A model generated the notes under the pieces. That model saw only the letters and a program-made list of their open reading frames with translations, had not been told where the DNA came from and searched no databases. A DNA stretch of 64,000 bases, taken from NCBI RefSeq assembly GCF_902806685.2, contig NC_048557.2, forward strand, positions 11,355,554 to 11,419,553, given 5' to 3'. The DNA comes from Maniola hyperantus. Taxonomy: Eukaryota; Arthropoda; Insecta; Lepidoptera; Nymphalidae. Within the stretch, counting starts at the first letter, position 1. Each line of letters starts with the position of its first letter. The position numbers and the translations under genes are program-made. Positions 40,652 to 51,664 of the stretch are shown here, piece after piece.

Positions 40652-40918
40652 CCAATATCACGTCATGATCAAACCATAGAGCACGGGTCTCCTTTTAGAA
40701 TGAAAAAGATTTAGGCAATAGTTCACCACGCTGGTGAAGTACGGGTTGACAGACTTTGAGAACTTTATGAAGAACTCTCAGGCATGCAGGTTTCCTCACG
40801 TTATATTTAACTGCTTATAACGCACATAACTCCGAAAAGTTAGTTAGTGAGTGCCCGGGATCGAACCCTGGCCTCCCGAATAGAAGGTCGACGTCTTAAC
40901 CACTAGGCTATCACGGCC
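40652..40918 (-). mobile_element. Near full-length SINE-A copy
   Basis: Minus strand GCCGTGATAGCCTAGTGG through GGGTTCGATCCCGGGCAC to GACCCGTGCTCTATGGTTTG. Confidence 0.75.
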
Positions 40919-40968
40919 TGTTATCAGTCAGTCAGTCAGGCCAAACCTAGCGAAAAAATATTGTCAAC

Positions 40969-41155
40969 TAGCTTATTTCAAACCTCTATTTTACACCCAT
41001 GGGTTGAATTTTCAAAATCCTTTCTTAGCGGATGCCTACGTCATAATAGCTATCTGCATGCCTTTCAGCCCGATCCGTCCAGTAGTTTGAGCTATGCGTT
41101 GATAGATCAGTCAGTCAGTCAGTCAGTCACCTTTTCCTTTTATGTATATATTTAG
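40969..41155 (-). mobile_element. Hel-2 copy with shortened 3' end
   Basis: Minus strand TCTAAATATATACATAAAAGG, GACTGACTGACTGACTG, to AATAAGCTAG. The GC-rich hairpin is deleted. Confidence 0.65.
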
Positions 41156-41901
41156 ATTAAAATTGGAAAAACCGATTTAAGGGCAGGTATTAATTGTGCG
41201 AATATACGATTTTGAGAGGGTGGCGATTTTTCAATTCGTGTAAACGATGTGTTACGTCCTTCGCCGTCAATTTACGGCCCTCAGCCCCTCGGCCCGGCCC
41301 GTCACATCACAGGCCTTAGGGCTTGTTGCACAACCTCCGTCCTCCAGATACACCTTATCTAACGAATAAATTAGTCTTGATGTCATTTTTTGAATTGGGT
41401 ATCTGTCAAAGTATCTAATTTATCCAATAGAATTTTATCTGGCCGTTGACAAACATGCCCATTGCCCATAGGCAAAATCAAAACAGTTCGAGTATGAATA
41501 TCGTAAAATACTTCCGTGATTCGAAAATTTCAAAATAATTATAGAAAAAATATTGATTGTACTTTGAAAATCCAAAAACAAACCACTGTTATTTCATGTC
41601 TGTAAATTTTCACTTCTGTCGGCAGTCCCCACTATTGCCAATGTGTGTTTTGAGTTAATTCAATGACCGTCAAGTCCATTTTACGTTATTGTGTTTCGAC
41701 ACTCGAATTCTATCAACGTTGGTGAGCACTGAGCTCACACTAAGCACACAGACGTCATGTATATTCATGTCCGCAGCTTCACACCTGCGATCCTCAGAAC
41801 GAGTTTGTTTTAATTACAAACGGAAATATTTACACAATTAACCGTGGCTGCTTGATTTTTCCACACAAAGTAATGTTAGATTTAAATGGAAATATTTCGC
41901 T
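41156..41901. other. No recognised feature
   Basis: A GC-rich patch at 41260-41345 (CCTCGGCCCGGCCCGTCAC) stands out, but no frame or splice signal fits. Confidence 0.4.
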
Positions 41902-41975
41902 GTCGTCGTCATCAAACGACAGAGGTCCACAGCTGGACAAACGTTTCTGATTGCAACCTCGACAAAGCCGCCAAA
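41902..41975 (-). pseudogene. RTE-like LINE 3' scrap
   Basis: GTCCACAGCTGGACAAACG block, the post-stop end of RTE copies. Confidence 0.4.
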
Positions 41976-42015
41976 AGTTTTATTTAACTAAACAAGTTTT
42001 GTTTAATTGAATGAG

Positions 42016-42375
42016 GAAGTTTCAGGGGAACGTTCGATAAAATTTTCATAGATGGCGCTAAACAACCCCACCACTAAAGATGAAAAATAATACCTATATC
42101 TATATGATATATGCTTTCATTTTTTTTTAATTTAAATCGGATGCGAAATTAATTAATTACTTCTATTATAGTTCACACATTTTGTGGGGAAGATACGTAA
42201 GGAAAATTGCAGTGCACGCTATCTCTTACTCTTAGTCTATGTCATTGATTGACACGACCTAAACATTAAAGCATAGATCATATAGATACAGGTATTATTT
42301 TTCATCTTTAGTGGTTCTGGTGGGGTTATTTAGCGCCATCTATGAAAATTTTATCAAACGTTGCCCTGAAACTTC
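42016..42375. mobile_element. Foldback element with about 105-base inverted arms
   Basis: GAAGTTTCAGGGGAACG at 42016 and its complement at 42375 bound arms that pair over about 105 bases, including ATAGATGGCGCTAAACAACC and CCACCACTAAAGATGAAAAA. The central part of about 150 bases is unrelated AT-rich sequence. There is no transposase frame. Confidence 0.85.
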
Positions 42376-42675
42376 TTTATAGGTACAGAGGATTAGGACT
42401 TAGGAGGTACTAGGAGAGTACCTACTAGAGTAACTAAAAAATGTAGACAAAATAATGTTGAATCAAATTCATAATCTTGAATGAAATCAAGGTGATTCCC
42501 GAAACTCCAAACCCCATTTAACTTGTTGGGGAAGTTCTCTTGTCGAACATTAATTAATTTTTGTGTTTTGACAGATATCTAGTTATGATAATAAGTACCT
42601 ATGTATAACTTTTCATAATAATTTACTTAGTATAGTGAAAGGTATTTCTACAAACATCGCATTTTTATATATTTA
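42376..42675. other. No recognised feature
   Basis: Unassigned sequence. Confidence 0.4.
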
Positions 42676-42874
42676 CTAGCTGATGCCCGCGACTTCGTCC
42701 GCGTGGATTTAGGTTTTTAAAATCCCGTGGGAGCTCTTTGATTTTGCGGGACGAAAAGTAGCCTATGTCACTCTCCAGGTCTTAAACTATACCCATGCAA
42801 AAAATCACGTCGATCCGTTGCTCCGTTGCGACGTGATTGAAGGACAAACCAACAAACAAACATTCGCATTTATT
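42676..42874 (-). mobile_element. Near full-length Hel-1 copy
   Basis: Minus strand end GCGGGCATCAGCTAG. It closely matches the copies at 19418 and 22371. Confidence 0.7.
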
Positions 42875-42893
42875 TGCGGTGTAGTGATAGGTA

Positions 42894-43062
42894 CTAGATG
42901 CTGTCCACATCTTCGTTTACGCGAATTTAAGTTTTTAAACCCCGTGGGAATTCTTTGATTTTCCGGGGTCCGTCTCCCAGGGTGCAAGCTATTGCTGTTC
43001 GGTTAAATGGATGAGCCATGCAAAAGTAGCAAACAGACAGACACTTTCGTTTTTATAACAAT
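42894..43062 (-). mobile_element. Degenerate Hel-1 copy
   Basis: Minus-strand end GATGTGGACAGCATCTAG. CCGGAAAATCAAAGAATTCC block. In tandem with the previous copy, same orientation. Confidence 0.55.
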
Positions 43063-43854
43063 TATCACATACTTAATATGAATTTGGGACCCTCGTAGCC
43101 TTTAGTTTTATGTTTAAAAAATAAATAAAATAAAAAATAAAAAAATATTTTATTTTTATTAGGTATTTGACTTTTAAGTGAAGTGAAACGAAACTAAGTT
43201 CGTTTCGCTCGCTTACTAAGGAAAATCGCTGGCTTAGTTTAGCTCTGTAGTTCAAGATGTGAACCGAAGTATGAAAAGACGTGGCTAGCAACATAAGCGA
43301 AGCCAGAACTTAGCTTCGTTTCGCTTCGCTCCCGGTGTGGCCTGCACCTTATTCGTATCTAACGTAGTTTCAAATTATCGACACGCAAAACGGTTAGTAA
43401 ATGCAAATCAAACAATAGCGCGTGCTGCGCGCCCGACAGACAGACTCTACACTAATTTATGTCACAAAACACACACACATAAATACAATATTATATGTAT
43501 ACCTAATAGAGAGAGAGCCACAGCGTGCCAGACCTTCGTTATTTTATAAAAGCTGAAAGTTTCTCTGCGTATTGTCCCCAACACATGGAGAAACGATCAG
43601 CGTCTATGAAGTTTGGGTCATGGTGGCTTTGAAGATAACAGATAATAAAGGTGTAAAAAAGCTTATGTCAAAGTATAAAGTCAATTTTTTTTCTTTGGAA
43701 TTTGGACAGCAGAGTGACATTAATAGGGCACCGTTTTAACCCTTTGAGTACGGAGCCCTAAAAAGGACTAAAAATGAGTAAGTATAGTAGGAAAATATAG
43801 GAAACCAACAAAAAGACGAATTGCCGTTTCGCCGAGGTCGGTGTGATCGCGATC
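43063..43854. other. Mostly unassigned
   Basis: A Tail-D scrap (GGGACCCTCGTAGCC, 43086) and an FP-type GAGTACGGAGCCCTAAAAA scrap (43745) are visible. No gene signal. Confidence 0.4.
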
Positions 43855-44511
43855 CAGTACCCGTAGTACAAGATTTTACGTCTCACCAAACCAAACCAAA
43901 TTCGAGAGTCGAAATACTTCCGCGTTACAGTAAACTGGACCTAAACAGCCTTGAATTGAAGTCAAATATTGCAGCGCAGCGGGGTCTTCTCCGTTTGACC
44001 TAGGCCAAAACGGGGGTATGGGCCTCGAGGCATGGCCTCCTTGCCCGGGTGTGGCGCGGGGAAGAACGCTTCCCCGGTAACGTCCTTTAAGCCGTTGTCG
44101 GCTAAGGCCTGCCTTCTTGGCTTAGGGCCTCGAGGTCTCGGTTTTGTGTTGGGTACAGGGCGCCCGTACTGTAGGCTGTGGGCTCGTCGTTGTGCACAGG
44201 GGTATTATCAACGCCGGTAAAGCTTGCGTCGTCCTCATCGTCGTCCTCTTCATCAGCACGTTGCGCTGGTGTGGGTGACCGCAGAAGCTCGCGAGGTAGA
44301 GGACGCCCGTTTGGTGGTCTGGGTCAAATATTCAATGCCACTGATTTTAATTTCGCAATGTTTCCGCTTGGAGCGCTGGCTGTAGAAGTGTAGACAAACT
44401 TGAGCTTTAAAACAAGGCATTTAAGATCCAGTTTACTGTAACGTGGAAGTATTTCGACTCTCGAATTTGGTTTGGTTTGGTGAGACGTAAAATCTTGTAC
44501 TACGGGTACTG
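43855..44511. mobile_element. TIR element with 86-base near-perfect arms and a GC-rich core
   Basis: The left arm 43855-43940 (CAGTACCCGTAGTACAAGAT...) and right arm 44426-44511 are reverse complements with about two mismatches. The 485-base core is far richer in GC than its surroundings and contains an open minus-strand frame (44102-44323). No obvious target duplication is seen. No transposase motif. Confidence 0.8.
44102..44323 (-). pseudogene. Open frame inside the TIR element, unidentified
   Basis: 73 codons, open from after TGA at 44326 to TAG at 44102, with no ATG. It reads proline-rich (RPPNGRPLPRELLRSPTPAQ), then strongly acidic (ADEEDDDEDD), then ASFTGVDNTPVHNDEPTAYS. A possible acceptor (TTTGACCCAG) lies at its upstream edge. 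It could be a captured exon or a transposase relic. Not identified. Confidence 0.3.
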
Positions 44512-44707
44512 TAGGTCCGGCGGACGCCGCGTCGGATGAAAATTAAAAATTTCAATTTCAAACTCATTTCGCAAACACCCCATTTATCTTGATTCTCAAC
44601 CCTGACCGATTTTTTTGCGTTATGATTTTTGCTTTTTCGCAATTCTAGAGCCGTCGCAGAATATTCAATAAGTTTTACGAATATAGAATACGTACTACAC
44701 ATACGGT

Positions 44708-44980
44708 ATACTAGTATCATAACATATTGCATGCTAACAGGCAGAATTTGGCTGTACCTTTTTTGTTTTTGCAACATCTCCTCTGTTTACTATTTTAGAA
44801 AATTCAACTTCTAAGGGGGTGAAGTAGGGGTTTGTGTAGTCCACGCGGACGAAGTCGCGAGCAAAAGCAAGTACAAATACAAATTTCTTTATTGCGAATC
44901 TGGGTAAACAGTTAAGATGTTACAAAAACAAAAAGGTACAGCCAAATTCTGCCTAATTAGCATGCAATATGTTTTTTACC
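44708..44980. repeat. Pair of inverted retroposon tails
   Basis: CATATTGCATGCTAACAGGC with CAGAATTTGGCTGTACC (44720-44760) is the inverse of 44930-44975, which follows a CTTTATTGCGAATCTGGG tail at 44888. A Hel-2 3' end (44793-44871) lies between them. Confidence 0.6.
44793..44871 (+). mobile_element. Hel-2 3' end
   Basis: TTAGAAAATTCAACTTC to GGACGAAGTCGCGAGC, with the terminal CTAG mutated to CAAG. Confidence 0.55.
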
Positions 44981-45129
44981 TAACAACGTGTAGGTACATA
45001 GTTTTGATAAAATTAGTCACATCAAATACTTTAGGTTTACAATTGTCTTTTGGCGGTTTTTGTCGTATTTTTGTTTACTTATTAAAAACTAAAGTTTATA
45101 AGCAAATTAAAGATTGATTTGATTTGATT

Positions 45130-45220
45130 CCAGTGAAGAACATAAGCTCCTTTGTGTCCCGGAAAATCAGATTCCATGGGATTTAAAAAACTAAAGATTA
45201 AAATCGTGGCCATCAGCTAG
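45130..45220 (+). mobile_element. Hel-1 3' end
   Basis: GAAGAACATAAGCTCC to CATCAGCTAG. Confidence 0.5.
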
Positions 45221-45296
45221 TGTGTGAAATAAATGATAGCATTAGCATTATCACCGTATTTGTCGCCATCCGCGGCAATGCCCGTATTGCGGTGTA

Positions 45297-45328
45297 CAGC
45301 AAACAGCAAACAGCAAACAGCAAACAGC
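45297..45328. repeat. (AGCAAAC)n microsatellite
   Basis: Four to five units. Confidence 0.7.
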
Positions 45329-45409
45329 GCGTGCCGAGCGATCCGACACACAGATTATGCACTCTTTCCCTGCACGAGTTATGTGGTCAACTGAAATCTA
45401 CAAAAAAAC

Positions 45410-45545
45410 CAGGCCAAGTGCGAGTCAGATTCGCGCACCGAGGGTTCCGTACTACAGTCGTAATGTTTCGACATTTTGCACGATTAATCAAAAAGTATTT
45501 AGCGTTCAAAAATATTTTTAGTTTCTTTAGTCATTCTAAAAGTCT
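45410..45545 (-). mobile_element. FP-family 3' end
   Basis: CAGGCCAAGTGCGAGTCAG, then CGAGGGTTCCGTACTACAG. Confidence 0.55.
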
Positions 45546-45548
45546 ATT

Positions 45549-45640
45549 ATCATAATTTCAACCCACCCGCTTTGAATGCGGGTTTCCTTCCAGAATGAGA
45601 AGTGTTTAGGCCACAGTCCACCACGCTGGCCAAGACAAAT
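45549..45640 (-). mobile_element. SINE-A 3' fragment
   Basis: CAGAATGAGAAGTGTTTAGG, CCACCACGCTGGCC. Confidence 0.5.
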
Positions 45641-45833
45641 TTGATATTCTCGAGAACTTTCATGCAAGCATTTTATTTACGATTTTTTCACCAAATAAAA
45701 TGGCACACTTTCATGCTTTTCAACCCCCTATCGAAGTCCCTCAGGTTTGAATTTACAAAAATTCTTCCTAATGAGTGCTTACTTAAGGAATGGTGCTAGG
45801 TGCTACAGTCAAGTCTCTGGCCGCACCGGCTTA

Positions 45834-45988
45834 GGGCGGTTACGCACTCATCCGATCCGAGTCCGTGAAAATACGTTCCGAAGTAGTCATACAACTATTT
45901 GTATGGTAACTTATGACATAATATGACGTATATATTTTTAATATCCGTATTTTCACTGATTCGTAACGGATGAGTGCGCGATCGCTCT
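45834..45988. mobile_element. MITE with GGGCGGTTACGCACTCATCC end
   Basis: Inverted ends share CGCACTCATCCG and CGTGAAAATACG. Interior 60 bases. Preceded by TTA, like the element at 20015, so possibly PIF/Harbinger-like. Confidence 0.6.
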
Positions 45989-46504
45989 TGGTCTGTGCGT
46001 TGACAGATCAGTCAGTTAGTTAGTCCTGGATAGGTTTTGTATATTATGCAGGTATAGATTAGTCGATATTCTAACAACTGTACCTAACGATACCTGTGTA
46101 AAATATAAATGATCAAATAAAATGTTGAAGATGATATTTTTGAGTCGTTAAACTAGAAGCTAGGCACTTAAAGTGGAGTATCAGTCATGCGAGACAGACA
46201 CGCTCGTGTCGACGGATGCTGGGTTTATGGCGCGTATCGCTTATCTGTCTATAGGTACGCCGTTTACTGCCGCTTTAACGGATACCTACTTGGTCTATCT
46301 TACCCGCGAGTGTAAGTTTTTAGGGCGCTAGGCAAGTTTAAACATTTAATGAGGAAAAGAGACTCCCTCAATTGTGAAGAATGATGTCACACATGCTATT
46401 GTCCTTTTTAATTTGCATGGTGGCCATTTTGAAATTCGCCATCTTGGTTTTTTGTTGCTTGTTGTTAAAACGGCAATCGAAATACACACTCTGAAAATTT
46501 GAAC
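45989..46504. other. No recognised feature
   Basis: A Hel-2 5' scrap (GTTGACAGATCAGTCAGTTAG) at about 46000. Otherwise unassigned. Confidence 0.4.
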
Positions 46505-46622
46505 TATATACCTTTTACGATTCATAAGATACAGCCCGCTGACTGACAGACGGACAGACGCACGGACAGTTGAAGCTAGTTATAGGCTCCCGTTGGCACC
46601 CTTCGCGTATGGAACCCTGAAT
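46505..46622 (-). mobile_element. FP-family fragment
   Basis: ACAGCCCGCTGACTGACAG to GCGTATGGAACCCTGAA. Confidence 0.55.
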
Positions 46623-46984
46623 ATAGCAATTAAGTTGTTACAAATAGGGTAAGCTGTGCTTTTACGCCTCTATGACATGCACAATTCTGCTACAATGCGC
46701 CCGATGCAATTGAATTTCGTTTAAACTATAAATATAGGCATGCGCTTGACTGCAAGCATACTGGTGGTCCCCAGCCCTCCAGTAGTCGCGTAAAGAAGAC
46801 ACACAAAAATAGTCATTTTTTCCTATGCATCATTTAATACTTGTATCTCAGCCTCAGGCTTTAATCTTCGGTAATGAGGTGTCGCGCTTTGACTATTTCG
46901 CCTCAACACACAGACAAAGGGGAAAAAAAACTCATGAAGGCTCCCATGTCAACTGAACCGACAAACTGCATTCTAGATCATTTG
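46623..46984. other. No recognised feature
   Basis: Unassigned. GCGCTTGACTGCAAGCATAC near 46743 resembles a retroposon 3' block. Confidence 0.4.
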
Positions 46985-47410
46985 TACCCCACTATGGCAA
47001 AACCAAAAGGAAGGGTTATGATTTTAGCAATCTATGTATGTACGCAAGTTTGAATTTATGTGTATTCCACCGTAACGCTTAAACTATTGAGCCGATTTTG
47101 ATGAATGAGGTGTTAATCGATTTGTTATTATGGTTTCGGGTGACATAGGCTACATTTTAAATTATCAAAATCAATATGGCGGATGCAGCACCCAAAAAGT
47201 GGGGGTCTCTGAAAGTTTTGCTATCCTATCGAGGGGGTCAAATGAATGGAGAAAACTCTGAATTCATAAATATAAATAGCGTCACGTCAGCACTAGACTG
47301 AAGTTTCGAGCTGATGGTATATTTTTATTTTGGCTGACGTCAAAATGACGTCATTTCGATGTTAATGAGACATGGTTCCAGCGCATATTCGGGTTTTAGT
47401 TGTCAACTTT
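46985..47410 (+). repeat. Dispersed repeat with CRE-like GACGTCA motifs
   Basis: GGCAAAACCAAAAGGAAGGG to ATGGTTCCAGCGC. The block CACTAGACTGAAGTTTCGAG through GTTAATGAGACATGG recurs at 52688-52815. It includes TGACGTCAAAATGACGTCAT. Confidence 0.6.
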
Positions 47411-47811
47411 ATCTTGTCCTGCTGAGGGTCCGACGTAGACCGCGTTCCTTGAAGGTGATATCAGACGGTTCATTTTGCGGGTTCCGTATCCGACGGTTGC
47501 CAACGGCACCTTATCACCAAGTCTTCGCTGTCTAAGGCTGAGATATATAGAGCGCACTTTGGTTCACTAATGAATGACAAAAAACGTATGACAAATTATC
47601 AGTTCACCAAAAACTTTTGAAAAACTAATCAAATCACAAACGTCGTATACCGCAAACATATCATTTTACAAATTTTTGGTAATTTGTTTTATCAAGTGAA
47701 TACTTACTTAGAAACATAAGTTTTATAACGATCATAAAACGATTCATAATTTTGCCAAAATTTGTTTGGGAAATGAAACTTTGTCATTTGTTTTTTGTCA
47801 ATTGATCGGCC
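47411..47811. other. No recognised feature
   Basis: An FP-type GGGTTCCGTATCCGACGG piece lies at 47480. The remainder is unassigned. Confidence 0.4.
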
Positions 47812-47935
47812 ACCGCGCACTTTGACTTTGCTCAGACTTAAGATTGAGTTAAAACGAGACAAATTTATGTGTGAGATATAGCTCTGTCTCGTTTTAACTC
47901 TTAAGTCTAAGCTAAGTCAGAGTGCGCTCTATAGA
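47812..47935. mobile_element. Palindromic MITE, AGAGCGCACTTTGACTT family (copy 1)
   Basis: CGCGCACTTTGACTTTGCTC and GAGTGCGCTCTATAG ends. GTTAAAACGAGAC is mirrored by GTCTCGTTTTAAC. Fully foldable. Confidence 0.7.
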
Positions 47936-47964
47936 TGTCACCCTAAGGCTGAAACCTATAAAAC

Positions 47965-48085
47965 GCTCTTTGACTTTGCTCACACTTGAGACGATGTTAG
48001 GACGAGACAGCGTTATATAAACGGCATAAATCTGTCTCGTTTTATCTCAAACTTAAGTCTGAGCAAAGTCAAACTGCGCTCTAAC
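47965..48085. mobile_element. Palindromic MITE, same family (copy 2)
   Basis: CGCTCTTTGACTTTGCTCAC and AAAGTCAAACTGCGCTC ends, with CGAGACAG / CTGTCTCG. It lies about 30 bases after copy 1. Confidence 0.7.
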
Positions 48086-48483
48086 TTTCAACCTAAGATA
48101 TGAAAGGATTTTCAGAAATCCCATCCGAGCGAATCTAGGCGGCTAAACTATTTAAAAATTCGAGGACTCAGAAAACATTCCACTTTTATTTAGGTACCAC
48201 ACAAGTCATTAGCAATAAAAAAGCAGGTGGAAAGTGTCCTCGGCGCAAGTTAGCGGTAATGTTATAAGTAGATCTCATCTCGGCCTCGTTAGGACCTCAT
48301 TACCTCCACGAGAAATATCTGCCAAGTAGACTTAGTATGAGATTGTACTACTCACTGACGTTGATAGAATTCGAGCGTCGAAACACAGTAACTAAAATAA
48401 GTTACTAATAAAAGTAAAATAAGTTCGAAACTATTATCCGAGCGTAAATTTGGTATTTTGTCAGGTTTTCAATACAAATACTG
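48086..48483. other. No recognised feature
   Basis: Unassigned sequence. Confidence 0.4.
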
Positions 48484-48850
48484 TCATCATCATCATCAAC
48501 CGATAGACGTCCACTGCTGGACATAGGTCTCTTGTAGGGACTTCCACAATCCAGCGGCTCCCTGCGACTCGTCTGATGTCATCCGTCCACCTAGTGGGGG
48601 GTCTTCCAACGCTGCGTCTTCCGGTGCGAGGTCGCCATTCCAGCACCTTGAGACCCCAACGTCTATCGGTTTCACGAACTATGTGCCCTGCCCATTGCTA
48701 CTTCAGCTTCGCAATCCGTTGAGCTATGTCGGTTACTCTAGTTCTTCTACGGATCTGCTCATTTCTGATTTGATCACGTAGAAAAACTCCAAGCATTAGC
48801 TCTTTCCATCGCCCGCTGAGTGACTCTGAGCTTTCTTATGAGGCCATACT
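48484..48850 (-). pseudogene. RTE-like LINE C-terminal remnant
   Basis: The minus-strand frame reads EWRPRTGRRSVGRPPTRWTD then DIRRVAGSRW, with a deletion before the final tryptophan region. An upstream part (GQGT.. LKWQWAGH type) is present in broken frames. Confidence 0.7.
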
Positions 48851-49221
48851 TAGTTAGTTTGTTTGTAACTAACAAATACTGTCATTACCGCCCAATTTAT
48901 TCGTCGGTTAAACGTCACTCTACTTTGGTTAGATCGGCACTAAGGCTATTGGAGGTCTATCATCTACACCCTCGCCACAACACACAGAAACTTTGGCCGA
49001 CGTTTGCTGACAACTTACTTTGTGTTTGTCTTTTGTATGGAAGACTTTTTAAATGATAATAGCATGATTTTCTTTTTCATGTTTTATATTTGAGAGTTTT
49101 CTATTTAGAATAGACACTTGAGAGTCATATCGTAACGCGTGAGAGCACATTTCATGTTTTGTCAGCTTATACACGAAAGATTCATAAAAATAATTCAATT
49201 AAAGGAGAACGGCGAGCTTTA
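48851..49221. other. No recognised feature
   Basis: Unassigned sequence. Confidence 0.4.
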
Positions 49222-49330
49222 ATTAAATTAAATTTTCTTTATTGCGAATTTGGGTTAGTTTACAGATCTTAAAGATATTATTAGTGTACGTCTAAATTCT
49301 ATCTTGCGGCACGCAATGATACATTAATAC
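49222..49330 (-). repeat. Retroposon tail (CTTTATTGCGAATTTGGG)
   Basis: Same 3' family as 44888-44980. Confidence 0.5.
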
Positions 49331-49855
49331 AAATTATTAGGTAGGTATATTAAAATACATACACATTAAAATATTATTTACAGATACTTTGAAATATTAT
49401 TTTTATCCGAGCTTCCATATAAGTAGTTTCATTCGTTCATAGAGCCCACGAATCAAACTTTTGATACTTGTTCTACTTACCAGACTAACAAAAAAGTTAA
49501 TCAAAGTGAATCAAATAAAGATGGGAGAATAAAGATAATTATTCTTAGTAATAGTTACATACTAAAAATACTTTAAATAATATACTTTTTTTAAATTGAA
49601 AAAAAAAAAACCTGGCATTACCTAGTAAAGTTTGAAAAGTTTCATACCGTGTTTCAATAGCGATCCAATAACACTGTGACCCCACAGTGAGAGGCAACAA
49701 ACAAACTAACTGACTGAATAGCGAGAGTCAGTATCTACTGCTCGACAACTTTTCTCATTACACTGGAGCGTGAATTCTGAAGCTTCATTGAAACTGTAAG
49801 CGATGGCATTCCGCCATTTGTACAGCTTTTGAACTATTTTATTGGAAGTGTTTTT
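49331..49855. other. No recognised feature
   Basis: AT-rich. AACACTGTGACCCCACAGTG near 49670 is a small palindrome. Confidence 0.4.
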
Positions 49856-49935
49856 TTCATAATCAACCAACTGGGACACGGGTCTCCTCCCGGAACGAGA
49901 ATTGCTTAGGCCATAGTCTACCACGCTAGTCTAAA
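49856..49935 (-). mobile_element. SINE-A 3' fragment
   Basis: GGGACACGGGTCTCCTCCC, CATAGTCTACCACGC. Confidence 0.55.
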
Positions 49936-50220
49936 TTTAATAATTTTTTGATAAATTTTTGACAGATTCTCAACAAAAAACTCTCATAATGTCACAGGTC
50001 GTTCGATAAAGTTTATCTGGAGAGCGTGAACCAGGCTCTTAGTACCTATTATGTGATACTCTTTAACTAAGACCCAATTTCACCAAGCATTTAACCCCCG
50101 TTTAGCTAAACTGTAATGTTATCCCTTTTTGGCAGATGACATACGCGATTTTCAAAAAGAAGACATACCAAAAATGTTAACTAAACCATGATTAATTTGC
50201 TAGGTGAAATCTGTATTATT

Positions 50221-50433
50221 ATATAAAATTCAAAGTCCTGACTGACTGACTGACTGACTGATTGACTTATATATCAACGCACAGCCTAAACCGCTGGTCC
50301 TAGAGACATGAAATTTGGAGGGTGTGTTCTTTGTAAAGAGTGGATACCTAATCCACTAGGAAAGGATTTTTCGAAATTCTACCCTAGTGGGTTAAATGGG
50401 GGTTTGAAATTTATGTCGCGAGCATAAGCTAGT
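50221..50433 (+). mobile_element. Hel-2 diverged copy
   Basis: CTGACTGACTGACTGACTG, then GCACAGCCTAAACCGCTGG to GCATAAGCTAG. Confidence 0.6.
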
Positions 50434-50749
50434 TAGGCATAAGTGTAGTTAAATACCTACTAACCCATGTTAAAACAATCTTTAGAACAGCATCTGAGTG
50501 AAGCGCCACGTCAGCGTCGATCGCGAGATCAATTTGATTAATGTCTGACTCCGACATCCGCATCCAACTTTAAATTGGAAACTGTCAGTGAGTTAGTTGG
50601 AGTTGATACCCCATGTAAACCCTTTCGCAGTTTAAATTGCCATTGTGCCGTCCGAGATCGACCTAGCGATAACTTAGGGGCGTCTTGTGCAACTCATTAC
50701 CAGTCTAAAACAGTTTATCATTCATTTTTCAAAATTTTCTTGTGCACAT
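50434..50749. other. Unassigned
   Basis: A locally more complex stretch (50500-50680), with no frame that I can support. Confidence 0.4.
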
Positions 50750-50965
50750 TTTTAGGGTTCCGTGCCTCAAACGGAAAAATTGAACCCTTATAGGATCACT
50801 TTGTTGTCTGTCTGTCTGTCAAGAAACCTACAGGAGGATCAGGATACTTCCCGTTGACCTAGAATCATGAAATTTGATAGATAGGTAGGTCTAATAGCAC
50901 AAGTAAAGGAATAAATCCGAAAACTGTAAATTTATGATAATATCACAAAAAATTAAAATTAAAAA
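50750..50965 (+). mobile_element. FP-family 5' part
   Basis: TTTAGGGTTCCGTGCCTC to ATCACAAAAAATTAAAATT. Confidence 0.6.
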
Positions 50966-51354
50966 AAAAAAAATCAATTTATTGGTTATTATTGAAAAAC
51001 AATTTTGGAGTTCGGAAAAACATTTGAGAGTGTGTCCCATTTACTTCCATGAGATTACAAAAGATAAGAAGACACGTCGATGACAGCCCCACCGTGTACC
51101 AAGTGACAAACCTGTCAACGAATATGTAACACTCCTGTACATTTGCCGCTATATTTTTGGCGTAACACAAAATATAACATTGAACAAGAAGGAGATTACC
51201 AATAGATAGTTTGTAAATGTGTCAAAGCAATGTTCCAAATTAACAAGTCATTCATTCTTTTTTATGAAAGATTTTTTCACTTTTCTAGATAAAATACAAA
51301 CGAATATTTTTATATTTTTATAATAAATCGAAGTAGCCTTATTCATTTCTGTAT
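50966..51354. other. No recognised feature
   Basis: Unassigned AT-rich sequence. Confidence 0.4.
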
Positions 51355-51500
51355 TTCATCATCGCATCGCACCGGGTCACCTCTCAGAATGAGAAGGGTT
51401 TAGGAATTTGGTAAGTCAGTGCATTAGGCTGGCTAACTGCGAATTTGGAGACCACACAGACTTTTGAGAACATTATGGAGAGCTCAGGTATGCAGGTTTT
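51355..51500 (-). mobile_element. SINE-A 3' part, diverged
   Basis: CTCTCAGAATGAGAAGGG to GTATGCAGGTTTTC. Confidence 0.5.
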
Positions 51501-51630
51501 CACGAACATTATTATTCTTATTCTTCTTCTTCTTCAAGTGCCTCTCCATTGCTGAAGGTCAGTAGTCAGTTGTTTAAAGTCTCCGACTGTTTTTATGCCA
51601 GTCTACTACCTGATGTATTTCTTCCTTCTT

Positions 51631-51632
51631 CC

Positions 51633-51658
<26 letters not shown>
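51631..51658. repeat. Poly(C) tract, 28 bases
   Basis: Uninterrupted C run after CTTCCTTCTT. The length may be unreliable in sequencing. Confidence 0.85.

Positions 51659-51664
<6 letters not shown>

Noticed and set aside
44032..44393. Plus-strand open frames in the TIR element core
   Set aside because: They are antisense to the more protein-like minus-strand frame, and their serine run is the complement of its acidic run.
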